NCBI RefSeq assembly: GCF_963678635.1
Contig: NC_087062.1
Coordinates: forward strand, 80,107,200-80,171,199
Origin: Symsagittifera roscoffensis
Lineage: Eukaryota > Xenacoelomorpha > Acoela > Convolutidae
Direction of reading: 5' to 3'
DNA: 64,000 bases
The number at the start of each line of letters is the position of its first letter. Position 1 is the first letter of the stretch. The notes below the pieces were generated by a model that was not told where the DNA came from, made no database searches, and was given only the letters and a program-made list of their open reading frames with translations. Below, one piece after another: positions 22,222-31,705 of this stretch. A program made the position numbers and the translations under genes.

Positions 22222-23731
22222 GTCGGTCTAATATCTCCATGTATCCACCGGTGGGTTCCTCTATCGACACAGTCTCCGACACTGTTATTCGGTTATATTC
22301 CACTGGTGTTAGTTGTCCCGCGACACTTCCCTTTCCATGATTCATGGGAGATGGCTTGAAGTCTTTCATTTTGCTCTCTCCACATTGGCTGAGTATTTCC
22401 ATTTCTAAGGTTGCTCCAGTCAGAGTGCGGTCACTCCTTTTGGATTTATAACCTGTTGACTTTATCCCCGCCATGAGAATGGGTGGTACCATCGCTATAT
22501 CAGTTAACATTTTATCTGTGCCAGACAGTTGATAATCACCTTGCCCCACATCCATGACCTCCTCAACTCGTTTCCTTTTTGCTGAGTTAACAGATTTCAT
22601 CGATATTTCTGAATCCACCTTCGTCTTTCCGACTCTCCTCGGCATCACTCTGCTGCCTAACTTCATTTTCATTGCATTGATTTTATCAATCACCAACTTT
22701 GATCGCATCGTCCCTCTTCTGGTTCTTGACAGATACACCACCTCTCCTTCATCGTCCTGCGGTGTTATCTTGATGGGAGAATTCGCTTCACTTTCATCAG
22801 TGGCTGAGTCGATCAACAACTCACTCAGTCTCCCTTCACACTCATCAAGCTTGTCAAGGACTTCTCTCATCAAGGGTTGGTTGAGACCCGTTTTCAGAAT
22901 AGACTGGGTCCCATAGCTTTGAACCACGGTCCAGACTTCTTCCATAAACGCCACTCTGTCCAGTTTGCATCCCGTCCTACTCTCGTGGTCTCGGTGATGT
23001 ACTTCCCATTCTTCTTCGGGCAGCGTTCTCAAGAAAGGTACTCTAGCTGAGGCCTCTATTCTTCTCCTCCGAGGTGGTTCCATGAGGATTCTCTGGTCGT
23101 TATTTCTTGAATTGCCAGGAGAGCTGCTCTCCGGCAAATTCCGTTTCATTTCCATAAAGGCTGACGGAGGCTCCAGTGTCGAGATGCTTTCATCCGCTGG
23201 CTCAGTCGTTTCCAACGTATCTGCATTATTCTCAAGATCACTGAAGATATTGAAATCCAGGCTGGATGATCCTCCTGTCGATGCCCTGTCGTCTTCCCCA
23301 CCAGCTTGATCTTGTTGCATGGGTTCTTCGGTTTGACGGCTTCCTCCTTGTCCGTCATCTCCTTCTGACTTATCCTTGTTCGAGCTCGATGGTCCTTTTT
23401 CATCATTGTCAGCTTCTTCCTGGAATCTCGGTATGAGCAATGTACCGGCCGATTTATCTTCCTCTTCTCCATGGACCACTTTGATTTCTTCGCAGCCAAA
23501 GGGTGCTAGGAAGCTTCTCGTCTGCAGTATTCCTCCCACTTTCATCTCCTGTTTTACACTAGTCAGGATTAATGAGGCTTCAGGCAGTTCGGTCCTGCCT
23601 CTCATCCTCATCGGAGCTAAGCCTAATCCCTTCCATTCCTCATCAAATCTTCCAGGCTTGGGAGTCGCGGCGTTGCTTATTCGCCTTCTCGTCGCTTGAT
23701 CCGTGTATGCAAATCGTGTGTACTGTAACAC
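22193..23731 (-). CDS. ORF3 C-terminal part (512 codons)
   Basis: This is the continuation of ORF3 after a frame change near 23740-23760. Upstream of the first ATG-like codon the frame is open and reads TIDPYYVGRNAAV, so the true protein very probably runs through. It has a basic N-terminal part (TDQATRRRIS, then KPGRFDEEWKGLGLAPMR), a long acidic, Gln/Ser-rich low-complexity stretch, and a basic C-terminal third rich in Lys/Arg. No enzyme motif recognised. The stop overlaps the start of ORF4 by 29 bases. Confidence 0.75.
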   Translation of the reverse strand: MLQYTRFAYTDQATRRRISNAATPKPGRFDEEWKGLGLAPMRMRGRTELPEASLILTSVKQEMKVGGILQTRSFLAPFGCEEIKVVHGEEEDKSAGTLLIPRFQEEADNDEKGPSSSNKDKSEGDDGQGGSRQTEEPMQQDQAGGEDDRASTGGSSSLDFNIFSDLENNADTLETTEPADESISTLEPPSAFMEMKRNLPESSSPGNSRNNDQRILMEPPRRRRIEASARVPFLRTLPEEEWEVHHRDHESRTGCKLDRVAFMEEVWTVVQSYGTQSILKTGLNQPLMREVLDKLDECEGRLSELLIDSATDESEANSPIKITPQDDEGEVVYLSRTRRGTMRSKLVIDKINAMKMKLGSRVMPRRVGKTKVDSEISMKSVNSAKRKRVEEVMDVGQGDYQLSGTDKMLTDIAMVPPILMAGIKSTGYKSKRSDRTLTGATLEMEILSQCGESKMKDFKPSPMNHGKGSVAGQLTPVEYNRITVSETVSIEEPTGGYMEILDRHDGTDSRRV

Positions 23732-23760
23732 GGCGGCATTTCTCCCTACATAGTATGGAT

Positions 23761-24021
23761 CTATCGTCCCACGAAATTCCCTACTCTCCTTTCATTGGTC
23801 TCGAATGCTCTCAACCTAGGAGTTTGTACCACGGAGACTGCTCCGAGCAACATCCTTCTTATCAGAGGGAATTCAGGGATTGCCTCCGGCAGCTTCTTGT
23901 AATCGCCCCAGTCCTTCGTCTCTTCTCTCAATTTGTGATATGCTGCAGTGAGACGAGGCACTCTGGTTATTTCACCATTCGTTTTATCATATGGTCTCAG
24001 ATTCCAAAGCTTTGGAAACAC
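23761..24021 (-). CDS. ORF3 middle segment between a stop and a frameshift
   Basis: This lies in the same frame as the 1459-codon segment, four codons after its in-frame TGA (24031-24033). It runs 86 codons to a TAG, where the coding frame moves to that of 22193-23731. Composition (LPEAIPEFPLIRRMLLGAVS) looks like normal protein, so this is one reading frame broken by one nonsense change and one indel. Confidence 0.65.
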   Translation of the reverse strand: MFPKLWNLRPYDKTNGEITRVPRLTAAYHKLREETKDWGDYKKLPEAIPEFPLIRRMLLGAVSVVQTPRLRAFETNERRVGNFVGR

Positions 24022-24030
24022 CTCGATGTG

Positions 24031-27000
24031 TCATCTTTCTACTTCTCCCATGTGATCACGGAAGTGATCGTCAAAATTGATGACTATCATCTCTGGCTCC
24101 GATATTTTCGCAAATAACAGATCTTCACTCATGAGCTCCCGCAATGTGTGCTGCTCACACCAGTTCAGTGTACTACCGTCCACTGCCGATATGAGGTTCA
24201 GGTGCAGCACCGACCTCCTATATGCTTCCACTTTAACGTCAGGGAACGCAAACGTGACTGCTGGTCCATAGATCACTGTCACGAACTCCGTGACTCCTCT
24301 GATCAGCGCCAAGGGATCGGTTCTCATAGCCAAGCTCAGATCGGTTAACAGCGGCATGCCTCCAACATGTCGTCTAACATCCTCCTCTCTTTCAATCGTC
24401 TCGTCTTCTCCCGTTCCAAAGCGATTTTGTTGTAAGAGATACTGGATAAGAGTGTGTCTCAGGTCTCTTATCTTGTTCCACGAGTCCGTGGATTTCTTCA
24501 TATCCAAGTTCCTCACTCTCTCTTTCATCTGCTCTGGACAACGTGCCAGTTTCATCAGTCCTCCCAAGTTTCCGTGGGTAATTGCTATCAACGTCAGAAG
24601 TCCGTCTAGCCGCAGGTTCTGGATTCCATCGGTAAGCAGTATCGCCGGTCCTTTCACGAAACTCTCCGCTCCGAATGTCACGAACAAGGCTATTAGTTCC
24701 ACTATTGACACTTCTACTACTGCTTGGAGGAATTCTTTTATCAAGTAGTGCGAGACTTTCGGGTAAACTTTTGCCAAGAAGGACGCGGTCCATCCGGCTC
24801 CCAACTCTTCTAGCATGCTGTCTGTCCTTTCAGAGCCCTCCTGTCCCTTCACTTCCTGGGTGTAGAAGGTTTCCAGAGTAATCTGACACATTCTATTCAC
24901 AAATTCAGCGGTCTTTTCTCCGGCATTTTCCGCCAGGTTCACCTCCTTCAACAGGTAGGCATGTATCTTTGTGATCATCACGGTGCCTTGCTCAAAAGCA
25001 TTTGCACCCAATGCCGCTACTCTAGGGTTCAGGTGTAGCCACTGGTTGGCTTCCGGCTTGGTTCTCAGAACCATCGCTTCCAAGTGAGCTCTCGTCTCTA
25101 GTGAATTTTTCCTTCTTGTGTCTTCACCTGCCACTTCTATTGCTCGGAACCATAAGTCGTTGGACATCGCCGCGATCACTCGATGGTCGTCGTCTATTCC
25201 CGGCTTCAGTTTGAGTTGACGACTGAAATTGGACAGTTCCAACCCCAGCACCTCGTCCAATACTAACATGTGTAGCGAATGGTCCTTGAATCCTCTCATC
25301 GTGTTTGAGATATCTGACCATACCGCAGGCAGTTCAGCCTTAAGTGGCCTCAGGTTCTCCATCTCTATCATGCGATTCGGGGCTGATATGATCACATCAT
25401 ATTTTCCTTCCGAAAGTAAGGCCACAATCGCATACACGAATTTCAGTCCATCCGGGAGATGTGCATATCCCGGAGACAACGCGAATACTACTCTCAGTGC
25501 CACTTTATTGAATGACCCCTCCTTCGTCGCATCCACCACTTCACCCATTGACTCAAGGATATCTTTTATCGCTGGCCATACAGCGTTCTCTGCTGTTGTA
25601 GGATCTCTGAGTCTGCTCAGAAAACTTCTACTGTGTAGATGGTCATTGATGCCAGCAAACACAATCGTAATTGGGTTCATGTCCGTCTGCCTTTGTACCC
25701 CTATAGCCAAAGAAATCGATTGCAGTAAGTCCAGGTCGACCGCTGCCAACATTATGACGTCCGGCCAAAACAAAGACTTGGAGGTGTACACGAACTCTGA
25801 ATTCGCTACCACCATAATCTTGGCCTTCCTCATCTCTGCTTTGTCATAGGCGGCGAAGATGGTCTCATCTTTCTTTATCGCTGTCAATCCGCCATATCTC
25901 TGGGCATCACCATCTTGGTTCACTAGTTTTGGGTATACTCTTTCCTTCACATAACCAGGGGGTGTCGTCAGCTGCCTGAATATCTTCACGTGTTGTCCAA
26001 TCGGCGCCCTCGTCGTCAGGAATCTTCCTGGTCTCTCTTCACGATTCCCATCATCATGATTCAGTCTCACATCTTGCAACGGTCTCGCATTCACTGGTCC
26101 CATCGTGTTGTTAGAGGGCAGTCCCTCCAAGTCAGCAAATCTCAAGGCCGTCGTGGAGCTGAAATTTATGCTAGCGGCTATCAACCAGTCTACGCCGGTT
26201 ATCGAGTACAATCTGCTGACAGATAGCATCGCTCCATTCAGCATCCTCCTTGCATCTTCGATGAAGCTTACTCTCTGGAGATCCAGCTTCATTAGTTCGT
26301 CTTTGTATATATGCCAGGGAGACGGTATGGGTCTTGACCACATCAATGAGCCTCTGCTCGGACGTCTCTCCTCTCGACTGGTACTTGTCGTCTCTGATCT
26401 AGTGTCCGATCTAGACGTGCCGGCTGTCTCTTCGATTGAGTTGACAGGTCCTTTTCTTCTCCTAGGATGAATGGTCCTCCTCATCGGTGCTTCTCCCAAT
26501 CGATCCTGTACGTCTGTCCTTTGACCTGGTTCGCTGGAGCTTTGTTGCCTGTAGTTCGTGACGGCCGGGACCGTACCCAAGCGTGTTTCCAGGCTAGGAG
26601 GCACAAAGGTGGTAATCACCGCGTCACTCACTGTTCCTTCTTCCTTCAGCACTCCTGTGTCAAAGAGTTCTGCTTCCAGCTCGTCCAACCGCTCTTGGAA
26701 GACTCGATTCAACCAAGCTTGTCCTTCGATACTGTCGAAGTGGATGCCGTCCGTGGTCAGTCTGGCCTGATCCATGGCTCTCAACTCATGTTCGATGTCC
26801 ATGAGGATCATTCTTCCAGCGTTTCGACTTGCGAGGTTCCTCAAGATGTTATTCCATCTGACGACTCCCTCGTTGTGCCTTATTCCTGATGCCTTCAGGC
26901 TTCTCGCGTTCATTGGCACAGCGCAAACGGTCAGTACCGCGCAATTGAATTTCTGCCAGAGGGTCGTAAACAAACACACCATCATTGACTCCCATAGTGC

Positions 27001-28410
27001 TTCCTGCTCATCTGAACCTCTGGAGATGTCATTCGTCCCAACTAAGATCATCACATTGGGAATCCTCCCTGGATTCATCAGTTCCACCTTCCGATATAAT
27101 TGGGCTATCGTCGCGCCTCCAAAGGCCATCACCGTGGTGACCCACGAGGTCCTCAAATTTGACAGCACTCTGACCAAGCTGTCTCCCAGTATCAGATGAG
27201 ATATCCCGAGTGGTGGTTGCTGCAGGTTTACAGCCGGGCTCCAAGTAGCTCGATTGAAGCAGGCCCTCGGATCTGTCTCCGGAACTCCCGTGAAATTATA
27301 TTTCAATTGATTATTCTTTTGCACGTCTATTATGCGAGACACTTTCTTCGCTGGCATCTTCCGTACTCTCCTCTCTGGGACTCTCGAGCTCCCCATGAGT
27401 GGTGTCACGTCACTTATCCCCTGTCTGATCACGGTCTGGGAAAGTCGTACTCTGCCCGTGTCGTCAATCGTTCCATAGGGTGCAGTCACCCCGGAACCTG
27501 GCGCATTCTTGTTAGCGACCAGTCGTCCAGCTGTCTCTATCAGCTTCATCACTGTCTGTTCCACGACGGGGTCACCCAAGGTGTCACTAGGATCCGGGAT
27601 TGTTACTCGATTTGTCCCTGCTGGGAGCTGTGTCTCCGTTGTTTGACTCATTTCTCGAGGCGTCAAGAGCTCCATCGGGGACTGCCCACGAGGAATATCC
27701 CTTGCGGGTATCACTTTCTCCACGGCCGTTGTCAATGCCATCTGCTCCGATTGCTCTTTGTATTCCTGCCTTAAGCGCTCAATCTCTTGGCCCTGCTTTT
27801 TGTTGCAGTCTTCAAACAACTTTCTCCATATGTCCCGATCTTCCTCCATCTGGAGCATGCTTCTGGTCATCTCGTCCAGCTCCTTCTTCGTACTTTTCAG
27901 TTCATCGTTCATCTCATCCAGATCTTGCATGGTTTGGTTCGTCTGAACTTTCTGTCCTACTTTCGCCCCTTTTGGTGGCACAGCTGCTCTCAGTGGTGAA
28001 CCAGACGAGGTCGCCTCGCTGTTCATCTCCTGATGCATTCTCGTCAGCCCAGGTTTGGGCTTGGAGGGCATTGGCATCTCACCTGGTTGGTAAGTCCTAG
28101 AACTTCCCAATCCAGGCTCATTCGCCAAGTCACTCCCTGAGAGAGCCCCGTTTCTCCACCTCATCACTCTCATATTCGGGCGGTCTAGTGCTCCCCTTTC
28201 TCCATATGCTGCCATCAACAGGACTTCCGTGGGGCGGTCCCCACGGTTGTCGTGCCCCAAGATGTTGATCAGGGCGGTCAGCAACATGACTACCTCTGGG
28301 TCCTCCAGAGCGAAGTCTCGATCGATCAGCCGACGATAGATCGCATCTATCATCGGTCCTACATATGCCTCTGCCAGGTCCATCAATTCATCTAAGTTGA
28401 AATTGTCCAT
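24031..28410 (-). CDS. ORF3 N-terminal part (1459 codons) with SGNH/GDSL hydrolase domain
   Basis: Residues 160-225 are heptad-like and highly charged, a probable coiled coil. Residues about 403-580 match an SGNH hydrolase, with all four blocks present: GDSL (Ser411), a glycine in MAFGG (431-432), VGTND (Asn460), and DGIHF (Asp554, His557). These form the catalytic triad and oxyanion hole of GDSL esterases, acyl hydrolases acting on lipids, carbohydrates or other esters; the substrate cannot be read from the sequence. Residues 630-690 are Arg/Ser-rich and probably disordered. The remaining ~770 residues are not recognised, apart from a hint of a second, degenerate SGNH-like unit at 864-923. 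It starts 396 bp after the macro module, with AACAG just before the ATG as a possible splice acceptor for a subgenomic mRNA. It ends at a TGA, with the frame continuing beyond. Confidence 0.85.
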   Translation of the reverse strand: MDNFNLDELMDLAEAYVGPMIDAIYRRLIDRDFALEDPEVVMLLTALINILGHDNRGDRPTEVLLMAAYGERGALDRPNMRVMRWRNGALSGSDLANEPGLGSSRTYQPGEMPMPSKPKPGLTRMHQEMNSEATSSGSPLRAAVPPKGAKVGQKVQTNQTMQDLDEMNDELKSTKKELDEMTRSMLQMEEDRDIWRKLFEDCNKKQGQEIERLRQEYKEQSEQMALTTAVEKVIPARDIPRGQSPMELLTPREMSQTTETQLPAGTNRVTIPDPSDTLGDPVVEQTVMKLIETAGRLVANKNAPGSGVTAPYGTIDDTGRVRLSQTVIRQGISDVTPLMGSSRVPERRVRKMPAKKVSRIIDVQKNNQLKYNFTGVPETDPRACFNRATWSPAVNLQQPPLGISHLILGDSLVRVLSNLRTSWVTTVMAFGGATIAQLYRKVELMNPGRIPNVMILVGTNDISRGSDEQEALWESMMVCLFTTLWQKFNCAVLTVCAVPMNARSLKASGIRHNEGVVRWNNILRNLASRNAGRMILMDIEHELRAMDQARLTTDGIHFDSIEGQAWLNRVFQERLDELEAELFDTGVLKEEGTVSDAVITTFVPPSLETRLGTVPAVTNYRQQSSSEPGQRTDVQDRLGEAPMRRTIHPRRRKGPVNSIEETAGTSRSDTRSETTSTSREERRPSRGSLMWSRPIPSPWHIYKDELMKLDLQRVSFIEDARRMLNGAMLSVSRLYSITGVDWLIAASINFSSTTALRFADLEGLPSNNTMGPVNARPLQDVRLNHDDGNREERPGRFLTTRAPIGQHVKIFRQLTTPPGYVKERVYPKLVNQDGDAQRYGGLTAIKKDETIFAAYDKAEMRKAKIMVVANSEFVYTSKSLFWPDVIMLAAVDLDLLQSISLAIGVQRQTDMNPITIVFAGINDHLHSRSFLSRLRDPTTAENAVWPAIKDILESMGEVVDATKEGSFNKVALRVVFALSPGYAHLPDGLKFVYAIVALLSEGKYDVIISAPNRMIEMENLRPLKAELPAVWSDISNTMRGFKDHSLHMLVLDEVLGLELSNFSRQLKLKPGIDDDHRVIAAMSNDLWFRAIEVAGEDTRRKNSLETRAHLEAMVLRTKPEANQWLHLNPRVAALGANAFEQGTVMITKIHAYLLKEVNLAENAGEKTAEFVNRMCQITLETFYTQEVKGQEGSERTDSMLEELGAGWTASFLAKVYPKVSHYLIKEFLQAVVEVSIVELIALFVTFGAESFVKGPAILLTDGIQNLRLDGLLTLIAITHGNLGGLMKLARCPEQMKERVRNLDMKKSTDSWNKIRDLRHTLIQYLLQQNRFGTGEDETIEREEDVRRHVGGMPLLTDLSLAMRTDPLALIRGVTEFVTVIYGPAVTFAFPDVKVEAYRRSVLHLNLISAVDGSTLNWCEQHTLRELMSEDLLFAKISEPEMIVINFDDHFRDHMGEVER

Positions 28411-28806
28411 TCTGTTCTTCAGATTTTGATTTGATTCGATTCGATTCCAAGGTTTTGACTCAAGTGATTAATTAAATGATCAATCAGGATCTAGAAAAGA
28501 AGTCACAAATATCACACTTGTCAGTTTCACCTTAACATATATTGTTAAAATTTGCTTAAAAACAGTTCAGATAAAAAGATATTTATCCTAAAACTTATTG
28601 AAATCAATCGGTCTCTAAAATTTTGGAATTCGACCTAAGATTTGATAGTCCAAACTTTGGATCTATTCCTAAGATCGTCATTTAGTTGTTCATGGTCACT
28701 AACCCCTACTTACCCATGATCTTAATAACCTAACACATAACATAACATAACATAACACATATTACATACAACTTAGTCTTTGGCCTAACACTCTCTCGCA
28801 CATCAC
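28411..28806 (-). other. Spacer between pol and ORF3
   Basis: About 400 bp, AT-rich, with a short run of ACATA/CATAACATAA units near 28735-28765 and no ORF. ORF3 begins right after it. The minus-strand sequence GAAGAACAG next to the ORF3 ATG could be a 3' splice site, but it has no clear pyrimidine tract. Confidence 0.4.
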
Positions 28807-29532
28807 TCAGCCTATACTTAAGTAATATTTCTTATGTAGATACACTTGTATGTTCTTGTCAGAGAATATCACGTGTACAAGCGCGTACAATTCCCGAGGA
28901 TGCAGTCTTCCTCTGTTTGGATCGTACACTGGAAGCGAGAGCTCCTTCACGTCCATTTCCACAAGGAAGTCCCTCAGCCTCGACAAGGACAAGACTAGGT
29001 TCTCCGGGTCTGCGTGCTGCTTCTCCGTCGCCCTCGTTACCAAGAAGCATAAGTATTTTCCCGGTATCTGCGTCGCCGCCGGAGGTAAGGCTGCTACGCC
29101 CCCTATCCCTGGTCTTTGCTTCCAAAGGAATTCCACGTTTTTGTATTCTCTCTTAAAGTCTGCCGCTAACGCTGTCCTAAAACTCATGTCTGCTGTGATC
29201 GCTATCGCACATGTTCTGTTTGTGAGTATAAAATCACTGTCTGTTAGTATTATGTTACTTGAATATTCATTTGGTAAGTTAAAATATGACTCAACTACCC
29301 TGCCTATGTCAGGTTTCTTAGGTTCTTCGCCTGTTTCTGCTTCTAAGTCTCCTGTTTCTCTTGCTATTCTTAATTTTTTTATTATCAAGTTTTCAGTGTG
29401 GGTAAGTCCTACCCCCACTCCCCGGACAAAAACATCCATCGACGTCCCCGTCGATCGCATACCGGGTATCAAGTCGAGGTTTGAAGCTGGAATGAGTAGT
29501 CGTACCTTCCTGGGCAGCCCAGGAAGGATCAT
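28807..29532 (-). CDS. Macro-domain-like module downstream of integrase (241 codons)
   Basis: Residues about 95-241 line up with macro domains of the TARG1/Poa1p type. A TADMSFRTALAADFKR block takes the place of the usual D-x-M-G-x-GIA-x-x-F segment. Next come GGVAAL, then GKYLCFLVTR (usual form GRYIYYLITK), then PENLVLSLSRLRDFL, then VKELSLPVYDPNRGRL where family members have the MPRIGCGLD loop, then VIFSDKNIQVYLH. Such domains bind or hydrolyse ADP-ribose linkages. The GCGLD loop is changed, so catalysis may be lost. The first ~90 residues are a linker. It overlaps the integrase ORF by 140 bases in another frame, so it is either a pol C-terminal module behind a frameshift or a separate ORF. 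Linker residues such as RLLIPASNLDLIPGM look coding before the overlap ends. Confidence 0.65.
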   Translation of the reverse strand: MILPGLPRKVRLLIPASNLDLIPGMRSTGTSMDVFVRGVGVGLTHTENLIIKKLRIARETGDLEAETGEEPKKPDIGRVVESYFNLPNEYSSNIILTDSDFILTNRTCAIAITADMSFRTALAADFKREYKNVEFLWKQRPGIGGVAALPPAATQIPGKYLCFLVTRATEKQHADPENLVLSLSRLRDFLVEMDVKELSLPVYDPNRGRLHPRELYALVHVIFSDKNIQVYLHKKYYLSIG

Positions 29533-31705
29533 CTCGTTCGGTCTTGATGTATTTCATGCTTTCACGATCTACGTCTTGAATCGTGACGCTGGTCTCCTCA
29601 GGATCCGAGGTCGTTTCATTCAGCCACTCTAAGACACGCAGGTTCGTCAAGTCTTGTTCACATGACTGCTGTTGCTCGTCGTCGAATTCTACCTCGAGTT
29701 TCGACCAGTCGTCAACCCACTCATCGTCGTGATCATCGACTATGTCAATGTCTTGCGACACAGTTATTTCTTCTAGACCCACTACTTCCTCCACTATCTT
29801 CTTTAGATCTATCCTATCCACTACAAAGTCGTCACCGTAAGGATTGTATTTCTTTCTTGGTCTCGTCCCGTCCTTCTGACGAGTCTGTATCGTGAACGGA
29901 AGATCCGGCTCCAAGTTCTTGGGAACCTCTATCTGTTCGGGATCTTGCCAATCTTCCTCTGCGTAGGGTAAGGTTTCATCGTCCGCTTCGATCTGCTCGT
30001 TTGGATCCAGGTCCAGCGGTGTATCCGTACCTTCCTCTACGATTTCGTTTCCATCGTTCTTCTCCATGGTGCCTTTTTCATTGACCTCACAAGCAGGATT
30101 CATCATTAGATAATCCCCTTCTTCCATGTCTGCAGGTATACACCAGTCTTCTGTCGATGGATTGTGTGGCTTGATGTTCTCGTAGTGGGCGGCTCGGCCA
30201 GTACTCAGTCGATAGAAGCGTCCCTCCTGGTGCACCTCTGTAATCATGAAGGGTCCCCTCCATTTTTTTAGGAGCTTCTTTGTCCCTTTCGGTGGTATAA
30301 CATTCTGAAATACCCATACGTAGTCTTCCACCGAGTAAGCTTTAGCACCAGCTGCTTTCTTGTTGAATTTTTTCCTCTGCCTTGCCTGTGCCTGCTGAGT
30401 GTTTCGTCTACACAAATCGTTCAACTCCTGTTGGCGTCTGATCACATCCCTCACGTAGACCTGTGGGGACGTTTTCTTTCCCTCATATTCTGGGTAGAAG
30501 AAGGTTAAGGGTAAAGACTTTTCGTGTCCAGTTAGCATCATGTGTGGACTGACTCCGGTGGTGGAGTGTTGCGTGCTGTTATATGCTCCCATCACCTCTG
30601 GAAGGTATCTGTCCCAATCGGTCATGTACCTGGAACAATATACTCTTAGCATGGACACTAACGTTCTATTCTGTCTTTCCACTAAGCCATTCGTCTGAGG
30701 GTTGTATGTCGTGGAGTGAGCCTGAGCGACCTGTGAGCGTCTCATTAGCTCTTTCGTAAGCTCTCCTACGAAAGCTGTTCCATTATCCGATTGAAACGTC
30801 ATCGGACAACCATGTCTTGCTATCCACGTATTGATCAGGTGGTCGCATGTCTCTTCCGCCGAGGCAGTTATGCAGGGCACGGCCTCTGCATACTTCGTAA
30901 AATGATCTATCATGACCAGCACCTGATTGTAACCATTGTCTGTCATGCCTATCTTTTGGTGATCTATTTGCACCACCTCGTTGAATTCAGACGACTCGAT
31001 CGATTGTAAAGGAAATCGCAACTTCCTTGGATCCTTGACCTGTTGGCATGACAGACATGCTGTTACCCATTTCTCGCATGCCTTTTTCATCCCAGGCCAC
31101 TCAAAGCGCTTCAGGATCTTCTGATATACTTTGTCGATCCCCTGATGGCCCATCTGATCATGTGACCTGAATAATAGTTCTGTCTGATAGAGTTGCGGTA
31201 ACACTATCGCGTTATACTTGTATAGGACTCTGTCTTCCTCCCTTCTTTTGCAAGCCACAATCCCGTCCTTGTTCAAATATAACCTCCCTTCCTTCTGCAT
31301 GAAGTATTGTCTCAGGATGCGATAACTATCTTCCTCGAGGTCCCCTTTATCCGGCGAACCATTCTCGATCCACCTTTTCAGGTTGCTTGTCATGCGATCA
31401 TTTCTCTGCGCCCTTAGAAGGTCCGAGAGTCTGTATCTCGCCTTCAAGTACGTCTTCATGACCCTCATCTGACTATTCAGCTCGTTGGGCTGGTGTGTGT
31501 CTTCTTCCATCTTAACGCACCAAATCTTCGCCAACGGTTGTGTTTCTTGTTCAAACGGCAGAAGATCAGTCCTGACTACCTCTTTCTGCGGCAACAGGCT
31601 TATCGAACGTTTCGATACCGCTATTGTCTCCAAGTCATCCGCTGCGTTGTCAAAGACTCTTTCGCTTGGTATAAGGTAGCGATCGCTGTCAGGATCTTGA
31701 TACAC
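29393..31705 (-). CDS. Integrase region of pol (770 codons)
   Basis: The zinc-binding HHCC is H182, H187, C217, C220 (HDQMGHQG and CLSC). The catalytic triad is D248 (QIDHQ), D307 (FQSDNGTAF) and E343 (NGLVERQNRT), with 35 residues between the last two, as in retroviral integrases. A GPF-type C-terminal motif (KKWRGPFMITEV) follows at about residue 480. After it come some 240 acidic residues, an unusually long tail. It integrates element cDNA into the host genome. The upstream overlap with the RNase H ORF (31621-31705) marks a frame change in pol. Confidence 0.92.
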   Translation of the reverse strand: MYQDPDSDRYLIPSERVFDNAADDLETIAVSKRSISLLPQKEVVRTDLLPFEQETQPLAKIWCVKMEEDTHQPNELNSQMRVMKTYLKARYRLSDLLRAQRNDRMTSNLKRWIENGSPDKGDLEEDSYRILRQYFMQKEGRLYLNKDGIVACKRREEDRVLYKYNAIVLPQLYQTELLFRSHDQMGHQGIDKVYQKILKRFEWPGMKKACEKWVTACLSCQQVKDPRKLRFPLQSIESSEFNEVVQIDHQKIGMTDNGYNQVLVMIDHFTKYAEAVPCITASAEETCDHLINTWIARHGCPMTFQSDNGTAFVGELTKELMRRSQVAQAHSTTYNPQTNGLVERQNRTLVSMLRVYCSRYMTDWDRYLPEVMGAYNSTQHSTTGVSPHMMLTGHEKSLPLTFFYPEYEGKKTSPQVYVRDVIRRQQELNDLCRRNTQQAQARQRKKFNKKAAGAKAYSVEDYVWVFQNVIPPKGTKKLLKKWRGPFMITEVHQEGRFYRLSTGRAAHYENIKPHNPSTEDWCIPADMEEGDYLMMNPACEVNEKGTMEKNDGNEIVEEGTDTPLDLDPNEQIEADDETLPYAEEDWQDPEQIEVPKNLEPDLPFTIQTRQKDGTRPRKKYNPYGDDFVVDRIDLKKIVEEVVGLEEITVSQDIDIVDDHDDEWVDDWSKLEVEFDDEQQQSCEQDLTNLRVLEWLNETTSDPEETSVTIQDVDRESMKYIKTERDDPSWAAQEGTTTHSSFKPRLDTRYAIDGDVDGCFCPGSGGRTYPH

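Larger units (their letters stand above)
15319..22434. repeat. Tandem duplication, unit 2 (7,116 bp)
   Basis: This is the second copy of the 8203-15318 block. It is continuous on its right with the rest of the retrotransposon, so it holds the 3' end of the near-complete element. Unit 1 on the left is continuous with the rest of the host gene. Near-identity means the event is very recent, or that two haplotypes were joined in assembly. Confidence 0.95.

Noticed and set aside
19726-28410. Retroviral envelope encoded by ORF3 or ORF4
   Set aside because: No signal peptide, no furin-like site with a fusion peptide, and no C-terminal membrane anchor were seen. ORF3 has hydrolase motifs instead.
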